Shown here one piece after another: positions 24,011-38,300 of a DNA stretch of 64,000 nt. Position 1 is the first letter of the stretch; each line of letters begins with the position of its first letter. A model generated the notes under the pieces. The model saw only the letters and a list, made by a program, of their open reading frames with translations, searched no databases and was not told where the DNA came from. Position numbers and translations under genes: made by a program. The stretch is from Mya arenaria (taxonomy: Eukaryota; Mollusca; Bivalvia; Myida; Myidae), in the NCBI RefSeq assembly GCF_026914265.1, contig NC_069124.1:15149088-15213087 (forward strand). The letters run 5' to 3'.

Positions 24011-25007
24011 GTTTCACATTTTGTTTCATCAAACATTAAATCTATATTCAAGTTTTACATGCCATGTGCACAAATTACACTTAAAACATCAATTTAAAAA
24101 TATTATTTAATGTTAGGTACGACTGATCTGCTGTAACTTGTAAATGATTTATCATTATACGTCTGTGTTTGGTGGAACGTTTTGGTGTATAAGAATACAC
24201 AAAATAGTATTTTCTGTCTATAAATAGAGTACAATAAAGGTATGTTTCACTTTGAATATCATACGTTAGTGCGCATAAGGCTAGTTTAAAACGTAACCCT
24301 CTAATTGCATACCAATTTAGGCATATACTTACATATTAAAAAACTATCGTATGGTCGCAAACATTTCACTTTTGATCATAAGAAACAGTTTTTGAGGGTT
24401 TCATGTACCATTTAAAAAATGACTCAAACATTGTCAATATTTCCAGGCTTGTTGTCTTCGGTGATCTTTTTGTGGACACGTTTTGCCTTCAGATAGCCGG
24501 GTGAATAGCAAGGATCTACATACTATGTTTTTGTATGTACATACCTGACAAATACTTTGACCAACCAAGACCTGTACACTTTATTGGGACTTCCATTGAA
24601 TATTTTACTGCATACTGGATATAACATCACGTATTATACTTCTTCTAAAGCTATAAATTTTACATTTTCAAACAATAATAAGCACACTTCATGAAACGAA
24701 AACAAGCGTACCATCTTTGTGATTGACGAATACAACTTAAAACCCAGGTGTATTCTCACAAAACCAGGTTCCTAGACGACTTTGTGGGTATTGTGTTTAA
24801 ACAGATATATTGATATATTAAAGGCTCATTAAGTGTTGTTTGATGTTATCAAATAAGAAACGATTATGCAACTTTTAAAAATGTAGAAGTCTTAATCACT
24901 CCAAGCAGAATTCGAAGCCCGGTACGTTAGGTTTGCATTCGTTGACCATTTCCATCACAATATGGTAGACAGAATTTTGTTTTTTTGAAACACTTTCAAT
25001 AACATAT
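24011..25007. other. AT-rich stretch after the sulfotransferase relic
   Basis: The expected last sulfotransferase exon (with the usual GDW motif) was looked for and not found. Nothing else was recognised. Confidence 0.4.
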
Positions 25008-25515
25008 ATTTACACTACAACTTCCATTCCTTAGATGATGTGCCTTTCGGCAAATACTTTCCGATGAACGGAACATCTTCGGACATGTTAGGATCGCATA
25101 GCAATATACATGAACATTTAATAATAATTATCTTGTTACTATTTGTATTGTGTCAACAGGCACCGAAAAAACTTCAATCAGCATTTAAGAAAGTGTTTAT
25201 TTATGATATGTTAAGTGTTGTTTTTGTCCAAAATGTTTCAATTGTACGTTTAAAGTGATTTCAAGTGGTTTGTCTTTTCCCGTGTGTTTTTTTTTTAAAT
25301 TAAATTTGATAAACAGTTTCCGGTTACCGTCTTGTGGTTCTATTTACAGAATGGGTAAGAAAGAATTAAAGTTACATTTTCTTAAATGATACGATGTATT
25401 TCTAATATTTCGTGAATGAAACAATAAATTATTGGTTCTTCGGACTCCACAAATTTTAACCAGCCATACTGCATTCATACCCCGATAACAACATCATCAC
25501 CACAACTCGTTCCTT
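25008..25515 (+). mobile_element. Repeat family X, copy 3
   Basis: Carries CTTCCATTCCTTAGATGATG at the left, AAGTGATTTCAAGTGG and CTATTTACAGAATGGGTAAG in the middle, and CGGACTCCAC...CTCGTTCCTTAAAC at the right. The left palindrome arm is lost or heavily changed, so this is the most degraded of the three copies. Confidence 0.55.
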
Positions 25516-28499
25516 AAACAAGAAAATTGAATAAGGTAATAAAACTAAAACAGTTAATATTTTAAATAACTGGAAACGTTTTTCTCATGTTGGAAAGACT
25601 TGTGTACAGGTATAAGTGATTTTGTACGTTAAATGTTAAAAAAACGATTTTATTGATAACTTAATAGTTGCGTATGCTATTTATGACAAAATCAACGAAT
25701 TAACCATTTTCATACAGTTGGATACTGGATGATTATATGCATTCACGCATCCACGCTGTTCTAATTTTTGTTATAGGCATAGGTATTAAAACATGAAGTT
25801 TCAACTTGTTATCATAATAATATTAATTCGGTAAAACGAAAAGCAGCATCCTCGACAGGCAATGAAAAATGTCCATTCCTATTATCCCGTATTTGGCGAT
25901 TTCCGTAGCCAATCAAAACGGCAGAAACTCGTATTAGCCGAATTTTGCGAGTTTGAGCGAACAAGCATTTCAGGGTTGACATAAAGCTGTCCAGCACATT
26001 TTAAAAGATATCTTTGCTCCAGCCGCAAGAATGGCCGGATATTCCATCATGGGATTGACATACTTTAACTTTCTATTAACAAATATTATCAACAACCTGC
26101 CTTATCCGTCGATGATTTTTCATATTTTTATTGTTGGTTTTTAATACAGTATTTTCCACAATAACGTAATAAAATAAGTAAGAACAATCTCGCCATTCTT
26201 TAGAACTAACATTTGATTGTAAAGTGACCATGAAATCCTTGAGAAAAGTGGCCATGTATTGCGTATGGAATTGATAGAACTGGCCATTGACCAAGCAATA
26301 TTTGTAGTCAGAAAAATGGGGCAATTAAGAACACGACGGACAGGTAGAAGAGAAATACGAAAACGAGAGACTGCTAGTCGTATCAACGTATCAAGACTAA
26401 ACAATGTAGAAGACAACGATGAAGAGGAGATGTTAATTGTCACCATAGGTGCCTGAAAACATTGCTTGAGGTGTATCCATAGAAACTTGAACCAGATATG
26501 GAAAGCACATCGAGAGGAAAATCAAGACAATTGGAAGTTTTATAATTATACCATATTACGTATGTTTAAATGTTAAGTAATGTGAAGTATTTATCTGAAT
26601 TAATAGACAAGAATGGCTAATGTCATTCGACTGATAAATTGGTGAATGCTTACTAATTTACTTCAACAAAGTAGATGTTTATAATTATATTATGTTTATA
26701 CCATCCCTTTCAATATCTATCAACTGTTTATGTGCAAAACACAAATAAGTTAATTGGATGGTGCATATTCAGGTACAGCAAACACCAAAATGCGTAAGCC
26801 ATACCTCTGCTGTGTGCTCAAACAACCAAATGTAAACACTGTTTAAACAGATAACTTACTAGGCTATTGTCATAAATGATGATAAATTTAATTAAATAGA
26901 TGATTCCTTTCAGAAAAATAATTCCATGCAATAAGACAAAATATAATTTTGAACATTATTTTAGGTATAGATAGCATTTTATTGTAATAAGTTACAATTT
27001 TTATTATGAATTGTTTTTAATTAAATTAAGACATAATTTTTCTTCATAATGATGCAAGAATTAGTATATATTTTCAGTACATTCATTTTGTTTTAATTTG
27101 CCAGTAGGTTAATTATTTAAGTTAAAATATAAAGCAATGTTATTAAGAATTAGATATTTTGTATTGCTAGATAAGAATTATATGGAGATACTTCATGGCG
27201 ATCTTATTACAACTAACAAATAAAACTACGTACGCCAATTTTCGACGGAAGACACTATGTATTATTTTTTTCTGAAAATGAACATTTTTTTTATTTTTAC
27301 ATGATATCTCAAAGCGAATTTGCGGAACAACTCTAAACCGATTGCTCGTGGCTTCTTCAGACGAGATTTTAATAGTTATAAAAAAAATTCTTATGATTGA
27401 ATAAACAAAATTGCACACTATGAAATTAAGTCATAGACATAATTTAATAATATAAACATACGTTATGTAGATATCTGTGTTTATCAAATTGGATTAAAGT
27501 GACATTTTCATAAGCCATCGACATGATTGTAGTTTCACGTTACAAACTATAATTACAAATATTATGAATATGTCATTATAACATGGGAGGTACAGTGTAT
27601 TTTGTCAGCAATTATATCGTAAGGTCATGTATTCAAAAGTGATGTCATTGAATGTTTAGAGAAACAAAAAATGAACGGGTATATTTTCTTCATTTTATAT
27701 ATTCTTCATAGCGTATACTAACTAATAAGAAAAGATGTGTTGTATTTTGATAAATTTCTCATTTGAAAACGTTTTGAAAACAAATAGATGAAGAATCTAT
27801 GCTAGCATTATATAACCAAATAACCTATTTGCATGACCAAGTTGTCAGTTTTAGAGCTAAGCAACATTGAATCCTTTTCTGGTTTAAACACTGAAACCTT
27901 CCAGCCCAATATAAACGTTCTTGGTTTAACAATTAATTTGAAATTTTAAAGCGTAAATTGAGATTTGGAAAAAAAATGTATACAAAACATTACACTGATA
28001 AATTCCGTTCGTTGTAGTATATGAAACATAAAAATGATTGTTGTATCACGCGTTAAGGTAAGAAGCAGGCCAATTTTCAATAAAACTGAATAAAAAACTT
28101 AGGAACAAGGAAATCGTTGATATAGATATAGATTTTACTTAAGAAGAAATTGTAAAAGTTCATTTAAAATGGGTGTTGTTGATGACTTAACGTCAGGAAT
28201 ATTTATTGAGTGCAACGATATCTTTGCAACAATTTGTGTTATTATATGTATATACTATGTTTACCAAAATGACTAGACTAAGTGCATACCTGTACAATTG
28301 TTATAAATATAGATAATAATAATGTTTGCAATTATAAAGTTGCAACCCTTACAAGAATATTTTCTTTATCAGTTTCTATATTGCTGGATCCTCGATTGTG
28401 TAAATGAACAGATGGTTTTTATCCTTCTCACAGCTTGTCAATATGTATAATGACAAAAGAAGTACTGTAGACGGTATTTATGTTTTGTCATATATATTT
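25516..28499. other. Long AT-rich intergenic stretch
   Basis: A GC-richer patch at about 25830-26060 and an arginine-rich plus-strand frame at 26259-26456 were inspected but could not be tied to a family. The rest is AT-rich without visible genes. Confidence 0.4.
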
Positions 28500-28506
28500 C
28501 GTTTGC

Positions 28507-28915
28507 AGGTGATACTGTTTGTTGAATATGTCTGTAAATGTAGTGAAAAACTATGATTTGAGAAAAAGGAAACAGAAAATAATAGTTGATTTGCACTATG
28601 ATAGTTATAAAATTGATGTTGTTAAAAAACATACCTATCCAGGCTTTACTCTATCACAACATAGAATTATTCGAAAGCACATCAAAGTTATCGGAGCAGA
28701 CAATGCGTGCTTTGTTCGCTTCTAATAAACCTTTTGATCTTATGCATTAAGACATAAGACTTAGTGATACACTTAACCAAATTGATGCATTGATATGGTA
28801 TGGAAAGTCCTACACTTTATTATGGTTCTATAAAGCACAGGATACCAACAGATTCTTAAAACAATTTGATGTGTTCACGCATTGCTGCCGTATATGGTAA
28901 TTTGGCAAGATTCCC
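28507..28915 (+). mobile_element. LINE reverse-transcriptase fragment
   Basis: The frame at 28519-28725 reads VVKNYDLRKRKQKI, then HTYPGFTLSQHRIIRKHIK. This matches the region after the catalytic domain of non-LTR retrotransposon polymerases (the YLGxxLS...KHI pattern). The following bases keep related residues in the same frame interrupted by stops. It is a short, dead fragment; the clade is not certain. Confidence 0.5.
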
Positions 28916-29154
28916 AAGTCTGTTCATGAGTATACGAACGATTTAGTACTGGTTTAAATCATACGATAACATGAGTATTTTATTTTTTGTGAGTTTATGT
29001 AAAACTATTTTTTTTGTATCAATGGAAATGCGTTACGGAAATTATTTGCTAGGTTTAGTTACTCGGAACAAAATCTTAATATAGATGAAGATAAAGGAAT
29101 AAACACATAAAAATACAATAAATGTAACAAATGATGTAAAAAACAAATTTCTTG

Positions 29155-29160
29155 TTTATT
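29155..29160 (-). terminator. Candidate polyadenylation signal of gene B
   Basis: AATAAA on the minus strand, about 180 bp after the stop codon of gene B. This spacing resembles the second signal of gene A. Confidence 0.4.
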
Positions 29161-29338
29161 AGTATGTTCTCATTATCGGAAATTACAAATTATATTTCCA
29201 AGTATTTTAATCATTTGGCTTATCTGACAAAATTTTACATTTTTCTGTCCTGTAATAGCAATAAATATAAGGTCATAGTATTGTTTATCAATTGCTATAT
29301 ATATTATGTATGCTTAGCATTTCGTAATTTACACGGTT

Positions 29339-32300
29339 TTAAAGGAAACATTTGACAGCTAAACGTCGTTTTCCTCCCCAACACGAGAGTTCTTTTTCTA
29401 TCGCATACATTCGGTTGTAAGTTCGTTCTCTCATACAAGACCAGTTGTGACATCCATCTGTTGTTATCGATATCCAATCTTCAGTGAACGTCGACCAGTC
29501 TTCTACAATCCTAAACGTGCACTCCGTTATACTGCTTTCGTTTCCGGTACACTCGACCTTGGTTATAAACATATCCAACTTTCCAGGAAATTTTTCCATT
29601 CCGACGACGTCATTCTCAGCTTCAGTACCATTTAAAAGCAGGCTGCCGTTTCCATAGCCAAGCTGTTTACATACAATGGCTGCAAGTTTTTGTCGTTCTC
29701 CAAAAACGGAATCGCGTACACATATCGCACCGCTTTTATCATCTACCGTGAACACAACAAGTCCATTACCATTATCTGTTTCATTTACAAGAGAAAAAAC
29801 GAAACCTGTAATGAAAAAATAGAACGTTGTTATTATTTATGAGATACTATATGAATGCAGATGACTGTCATTGGTAAGAAAGAGATATAATTTGCATATA
29901 TACAAAGAAGAAAATTAATACATTCTGAAATTAAAATAAAATACTTGTAGGTTACTGATAGCCAAAAGGATAAATATTTGCAGATTCACCATTGACATAA
30001 TTATACAAAGAACACAGGAAAACAAAATATCCACAATCTTTAATATACTTAACTTCAGGTAGCCTTATCAAGCGCATACCCGCGACCTAAGAAAAGCTCA
30101 ATTACACGTAGTCAAAGTAAGCCGTAGCCTAGAATAAGATTAAGTAAGCTTAGCCTAAGCTTTTAATACTTGTTGCCATGAATATTATTGAATATTATTG
30201 AGCAACCTTAGGCTTGAGTAAGATTAAATATAGGTAGCCAAAACAAGCTCTAGCTCCCGTATTGAATAGGAGCTTAATAACTTCAGAATAAGAAATACGC
30301 TTCTGTTCCCCAATTAAAAAATGCTTAAGTACCCGTTTGGTTGTAACAGTAAACTGCAGGTATTCTGTTCTCATCGCAAGTCCCAACTAAGCCCCATTTG
30401 TCTTTTTCACATTGTCCAAGATAGTATTCGGTTCCATTGCACGCAATGTTTGCTAACCATGGAACACCTAGAATAAAATTTAAAGACACACATTTAAAAC
30501 GAAGTTAATCTTCAAATTCATTATTTGAATTGATACACATGTATATCACTTTTATACAATATGGTTATTAGTAATGCACTATCTGGGAGATTGTTTTCTC
30601 CTCTCAACGAATCGAAATCTGCAATTATCCAAGATGGTCAAATTCGATATGCCGAATCGAAACACATTTATCATATACTTTCCTGATCACTTCGTATGAT
30701 ATCATATCACTTAAATGGCACCCACCACATTTCATAATAGATATCGTTTTAATGACACACTTTTTTGTTTTATGACGTCATTTTAACTTCGCGCAATGAT
30801 ACGCACTGATGTAGCACCAGTAGAGTGAAATACAGTCGTATTGCCCTTTAGGAGAATACGGATTAGACTACCGTAGTTTGCGACATGTATTGCGTATGGA
30901 TATAATACAACCAAACGATTTTAACATTTAAAATCAAGATAGTGTTATGTTAATCTATTATCTTACTGAGTTCAAAACCTATTGGAACGAAAATATTTTG
31001 CTTATTCTGAAAATAATTGAAACAAATAATTCATATACCTAAAAGTGGGACGGTGCTATATTTAGTATTTCTGGAATGGTAATATGCAGATCCACCTTTA
31101 TATCCCTTCTCTCTGCAAATTACTGTCGCTGCTGCATCATCAAAACCATTAGCGCAGATAAAGCCCGAATTATCAAAATGTCTTATGGTAACTTTTCCAG
31201 ATGTATGGATCTTTAATTCATAATCTGCCAAATACATGATTTATGGAAAGCAATAGGAAACAAAAACATTTCGAAAATAACAACAATGCTGTAAATCATT
31301 TGATCACTCTCAAAACAAGCGTTTTTGTTTTGTTTTGTTTTTAAATTATATTGAACATTTCGATAAAAAGACACTTCTTAAACCTAAATACTTTTATGTT
31401 TTTAGGACAATTAAACATTTCTACAAAGAACAACAGTTCATTATTCATTAAACTTTTGAATGATAAATTGTGAATAACAAACAAAACGGTCAAAAATGAA
31501 CACACCTTCATTTTCCAGATGGTTCGAGCAGGCTACAGAAGCGTAATGTCCACTGGTGCAGTTGGGAAAGTATTTAACATAATCGCATTCGAGTAGGTCT
31601 GACTCGATACCAGTACATTTGAAATTGCTATATACAATATCGTATTCCATTTGTCCCAAAGCGGAGCAACATATGCTTGTTCCATAAGCGAACCCAAGGG
31701 ATCGACACACTGCTTGAGCAGCAAGTTTATCAAAACCTTCTGCACACACAAGATGATAGTTGTCTCTGTCCCATACTTGAACAGCGCCAAATGTCACATT
31801 GGGTTGAAGTCGAACTTGTTACGATAAAAGTCATGTGTGTGTTTAAGGAATAACATAAATATATTTTTCAATAGCTAAATATAGGTAAAGTCGCATATCT
31901 TCAAAAAGAATATAACACTTCTTCATCCCATTATCTGAATAGCTTTATAAGTTTTTCAAAATCATGATATTAAAATGTATTTATTAATCGCGGGTATGAC
32001 AGTTTAGCGAAACAAGAAAGTAAACATCTCATTTTCTACTTATATTCATTTGATATCAGACGAAGTGTATTATTAAGAAAGTAATGTTCTGGTAAGCCTT
32101 ACCTTACACAGATAAGATTAAAGCTTATTTTCTAAACCTAAACTAAGGTAGGTGTGACTGTACCTTTTTCCGTACAGAAAACATACGCCATGCACTTATC
32201 ATAGTATTGTTGATTCGTAACATTAAAACTTCCCGGACAGGAGAATATAGACTTTTCTTCACCGCTGCATTCTATGTCGTGCAACCACAAACGACCTACA

Positions 32301-35300
32301 AGGGCAACAGTTTGAATACACATGTTTGACCAAACCACCATTTAAGAGATGTGTCGCATGTGCTTTTCGCGGTCAAATTGTTTATACAATCCTACGCATA
32401 TGTACCAGAGAGCAACTGAAACTCAGCAAGGGCTTATCAGCTAGTAAATCACCTATAACTGTTAATCTCCCATTAACTTCAGCTGAAAGCCCAGCCATCA
32501 CAAATTGGCCTTTTCTGATCTTATCTGGGCTGGTAAAGTTGATTTCTGAAGGGTCAAGTTAATTTCTTCAGATGCAGTTCTTCATAATATAATATTGAGT
32601 GAAGACATTCTAGAAAGTAGAAGAGTTGTATGCTTTATTATTTTAACGTTTTTTAACATCATATTAAATTGAAAGAAAAATGAATGAAATAATAAGGCAA
32701 TATGGATATTTTTTGTATATTTAGCTCTCCTGAGCACGAAGTCTGTCGTCCGTCCTTCCGTCTGTCAACAATTGCTTAAAACACATCTCCTCTGAAACTA
32801 CCAAGCCAAATTCAATGAAACTTTACAGGAAGCTTCCTTTGGCAACCCTCAACAAAAATACAACCAGGGGTCACGATTGATCAACAACAACAACAAATTT
32901 GCGACGTCCTGTTTTGCTTTAAGAAACATCTCCTCTGAAACTGCCGGTCCAAATTCAATGAATTTTACAGGAAGCTTTTTTGGGTAACCTTCAACAAAAA
33001 TACAACAAGGGGTCGAGATTGATCAACAACAACAATCTTGCCAACTTCCTGCTTTGCTTTAAACAAGAGGGCCCTGAAGGCCCTGTATTGCTCACCTGAT
33101 CCAATAAAGATCATCAAGAATAACATTCTGGTCAAGTTCCATGAACATATGGTCATAAATGTGGCCACTAGAGTGATAACATGATTTTCCTATTATTTGA
33201 CCTGGTGACCTAGTTTTTAACCGCACATGGCCAGGATTCGAAATTGGCCTAGAGCTAATCAATATAAATATTCTGACTAAGTTTCATGAACATACAGTCA
33301 TAAATGTGACCTCTAGACCTAACAAGCTTTTCCTATGATTTTATCTAATGACCTAGTATTTGACCGCATATGACCCAGACTTAAACTTGACTTAGAGATT
33401 ATTAATATAAACATTCTGACTAACTTTCATGAAGAAACATTTATAAATGTGACCTCTTGATTGCTAACAAACTTTTCCTTTAATTTGACCTGTTGACCTA
33501 GTTTTTAACCGCACATGATCAAGATTCGAACTTAGCCTAGAGCTTATCAATATATACATTCTGACTAAGTTTCATGAACATACAGTCATAAATGTGACCT
33601 CTAGAGTGCTAACAAGCTTTCCCTATGATTTGACCTGGTGACCTAGTTTTTGACCTCACATGACCCAGATTTAAACTTGACTTAAAGATTATTAGTATAA
33701 ACATTCTGACTAACTTTCATGAAGATACAGTTATAAACCTCTAGAGTGCTAACAAGATTTTCCTTCAATTTGAACTGGTGACCTAGTTTTTGACCGCACA
33801 TGACCCAGATTCGAACTTGACCTAGAGATTATTAATATCAACATTCTGACTAAGTTTCCTGAAGAAACAGTAATACATGTGACCTATATAGTGTTAACAA
33901 GCTTTTCCTTTAATTTGACCTTGTGACCTAGTTTTTAACCCCAGAGTACCCAATATCGAACTTGTCCTAGTTATTGAGGGTAACCTTCTGACCAATTTTC
34001 ATTAAGATTGTGCCCATATTGTGACCTCTAGAGTTTTAACAGTCATATTGTTGACGACGGACGACGACGACGGACGACGGACACAGGGCGATCACAACAG
34101 CTCACCATGACAATGCTATGTCGGCGACAATCGATAGTGGTTATCCAAAATCGATGTCGCTAATGTTACTTCCGGTAACTACATTTTTTTTGTTTTGTGG
34201 TTAAAGTCAACACACATGCGGTGAATTTAAACACTTATGCTTAATAACATACAAACTACCCAAAATTACAATCTTTTTTTAATTGTTGATGTATATTTCA
34301 TAAAACCTTCTTCAATAACCGGTATATATGATGTAGTGTGTCAGGTCTTACCTGGAAATCCCAGCTCGATGTATACTGTTTTTGAAACATGTTTTGGTAT
34401 CGTCTGTATTTATCTATTTTTCGTGTGAAAGTTTTATGAAATTAAGATGATCTTATGAAATATTCAATATGAATAAATGCCCATCACTGGCCAATGCATA
34501 GGAAATTTTGGGGAAAAGTTGAAATCTGGTCCATATGCGTAGGCCTGTATATAACCTATTAAAATTACAGATCTGGCAAATTGAATGAAAATAATCATGC
34601 TGAACTATTAAACTCATTATTCAAAGTAAATATCATTATATTGTTTTATATTACCTTTTCCTAATGATTTGTTAACATTGGTACCAGCAAGACCGTCATA
34701 AAAGCCCAAGTGCCGACAGGCTACCCTCGCATCCATATTAGTCCAGTTTCTATCGCAGATAACGCCCCACTCCCCGCTAACAGAAACCTTCACCATTCCT
34801 GAGTTTGGCGATGTTCCTGCATCAAGTTGTATATCGACACCTACAACAGATATGGACGACAAGGAAAATACGGTAAGACAATTTGGAATGTTATTCTCAG
34901 TTACTCACGCAAATACAATCGATGACACGGTCCGCCTTATAACTAATAAAATTACACACAGTATTCATTTATTTTCTGGTCTTTCAATATTTATGCAAAA
35001 AGCTAAGACCCGACGGGGTGCAATTTGTTTTGTTTTTGACCGACACGCCATTGAATAAGTTGTGTCTAACATGACAATGTAACTTGGAGGAGTAATCACA
35101 ATGAAATCATCATAAAAGTGTAATGAGTCGGAAAAACGTGTACCGGTCACCGGCAATTAGAAGTTTACATCATATTCCGGACTGATTTCCCTTGTTACTA
35201 GGAAACAAACACACGCGAACTTTGGAGCACAATTTAATAACAAGAATTGATAACTTTGATGAAATAAATTAAATGTAAGTGTTGTTCCAATGTTCTTGAT

Positions 35301-38300
35301 AATAAGTATAACAAACAAACGATAGCAATGAACAAAGATAAAATAAAAAAAATACCGGTCAATTAGCAAAAACTATTGACGGGTTAGTTTTATACTTATA
35401 TGTCTTAATGACTCATGGAAGTAAGAGGGTATTGCCAGTGTTTTACTTTTCATAGTTACAGTCAATCAGGAGCTGCTATTTCCGATTGTTGTATGTAGAT
35501 TGCATTCGTCTGAAGGATATCACTTTTAGAGAGGATTTTTAGTTGTACCTTTATCAGGTCTTCATTACCTCATTCTGTACATACTTTTGAAATTGATGTG
35601 TATATATGATTGTTTACAATGGAACATACAGAGACAAACCCAATATGTTTCATTTAAAGAACAGCATGTGTAGAGGCGAAACAATCACTAAACAAGAAAT
35701 ACATGGCAGCGAAATTACAACAAGCATTGAACAACTTTCGAAATATTGACGATTTGAAAACGTTTTGATAAACCCTGTCGAATTCTAAGTGAACATAAAG
35801 TGATAACTAAATGAGGAGTTACTTATGTTTAAATTTTCCTATGCAACATATGCTTTACCTGTGCCATTTGTACAATGCACTTGTGCCGCGCTGCGAAAGT
35901 CCCTGAATGAGAATGCTTTCCAAAGAGGAGGTTTTTCTTCAAAGGTACAATTTTCAATGTGTCCTTCTGTTCCAGCACATTGCACGCTTGACATCCAGTA
36001 TGGGTAACTTGGATCTTTGAATATAAAGTTGTTATACAACAATTAAAACTACAGAGACTACCTCAGTTGATTACAGTTTCTACAAGAACAGATTTAAAGG
36101 CACACGGTCAAAGGTAAAACAAAAAAGTCACAGAATGCAACCAGGCCAAACACATTACACAACATATCGTCATTAGTGAGCGTTGGGGTCATTTTGTATT
36201 GGAACAAAGCTAAAAAGGATTTACTAACTCTTCACGAGTTGACATGCAATGGATGTAAAGTAAGCTAATAAAAGTACACCCAACATGTTGACTATCAATG
36301 TCCTTTACTTTTCGTTAAATGATTTACCTGCATACTTCGGCCCGAGGGCTACACCTGTTTTATAACCCTGCTGTTGACACATGACCTTGGCGTCATTATC
36401 GTCCCAATCTTCAGGGTATATAACTCCCTTTATTCCGTCTTTCTCCACATACACTATGGTAGGTGAATGGTCAACGGGTAGTACCCTCATTCCTGCAAAA
36501 TGAATTGCATGCAATACATCGATCACTTCTGGTCTCTGATTCTACCTGGTCTATAGTTTCTAAACATAGACTGATGATTGATATCAGAGACAAAATGGCT
36601 GGATAAAATGCACTGGCTACTCGTTGATAGTGTCGACCCACTTACAAACAAGACAAAGTTGCAAGAATCACTCAAAAAGACGGGATATTAATAAAATAAT
36701 GTTTTAAGGATTAACTGTGTAACTCTTACATCCACCGATAAAATCATCTTAAGATTGACTTTTATCTATCTTTCATTTTTTTCAAAAGGAGCATTACTTC
36801 AAGCGAATGAATGTAGGTAAACATTTCATGAAGTGAGCATAAAACCTATTTGTAACAAGTCGTTAAGGTCAATTTGTGATAATAAGTATGTACAAATGTT
36901 ACATTTATCATTCAATTAAACATATGACAGAAAATGCTAAAAGGTTGACTTGTTTTGTGTATGCAATTAAATTTAGTTTCTTAATGTCAGAGGCATGTAT
37001 ATATATTAATATCAGATCTCCTATATAATCGTTTCCAAGCATTGGACTGCAAAAGAATAACAATTCGAAAAGTTATATAGTTGTAAAAAATGTCTTTCGG
37101 ACACGTACCTGATCGTAGAGAGGTCATTGAACATTAAATTGAATTTGAAAATATTTTTTGTTTAAAAAAAACACCTTATTTTGATTCTTTGTGTCCAAAA
37201 TATTCATATATTCCACCTTTAGTCATCAGGTTTGCTCGAAAAGTATGAACATTATCTCCAGCTTCAAATTAAACATTATATTGTGAGTTTCCGGAGTCTA
37301 TACCTTCGTTCCCAAATGGGTATACGGAGCAGACAATAGAAGAGTACTCGTAGGTCATAGTTGACCGCTGCCAACAATCTCCATATGGTCTTATATAGCA
37401 GGCATACACGATGTGGAAGTCTTCTTGGGTTGCCTTTCCGTAATCACAGTCGGCAAAACTAATTTCACTTCCACTACAATTAAATTTGTGGAAAATGGGG
37501 ATGCTCTTTGCCCCAAATAATCCTGGAAAAAAGTCCTTGTTATATGAGTTACAATACAAGAATTCAGAAATGCGTTTGCTTAAATCGATATAAAATAATT
37601 GTACCTCAGGTATTGCTTGCTTTTCAAGATTTCAGTCAGTAAATTAGTGCGCAATAAAATGTCTTACCTAACGGTAAAAGTCTACTGTAAGGAAAGCCAA
37701 GTTCTTGACACACAACCAGTGCCTCCCTTTCGTCGAAACCAGTAGGGCTCATGGTAAACCAATTCGTTGTAGCAACATAGTCGGGATAATACATTTCCAC
37801 TACACCAGCAATCATTGTGTCGTTCTCCCAACCGTCAGTAATACGCACTGTGTATATACAAAACATATGTTTTGAATTAAACCAGAAATTTAGAAAATAG
37901 TTCTTTGGGGGCATAAAAACATCATACCTAGACAACAATGGCAAGTGCAGTACTATCAAAGCCCATTGCAGTGGCAGTATTCTATTTGAATGCACAACTC
38001 TGTGAATCTTTGAATAATTCACTCATTGCGACTGGCCAGAAACGTAAATTACTATCATTTGGATAAAAAAGGACAAGTACGCTTTAGACGAAAAATAATA
38101 ATTACACTGTGGAGGAAAAGTAATAACAACAGAGTGAACTAAGTAAACGACAAAGTTGACATAATTGAACATCTAATAATACATGCGACTTGAATTTGTT
38201 TTAGGACTTAGTACCTTAAGTGTGTATTAAGTGTGTTTGAACAAAGTACAACAGTAAACGGTATATCACCGCTGATATTGTCGGTGAAATACTTGAAAAA

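Noticed and set aside
24430-24510. Last exon of the sulfotransferase pseudogene after the CAG at 24446
   Set aside because: The short frame (GDLFVDTF...) lacks the conserved GDW and FT words, and phase does not fit the exon ending at 24010.
26259-26456. Arginine-rich plus-strand frame
   Set aside because: No splice context, no family, and the opposite strand is equally open. Not enough support for a gene.
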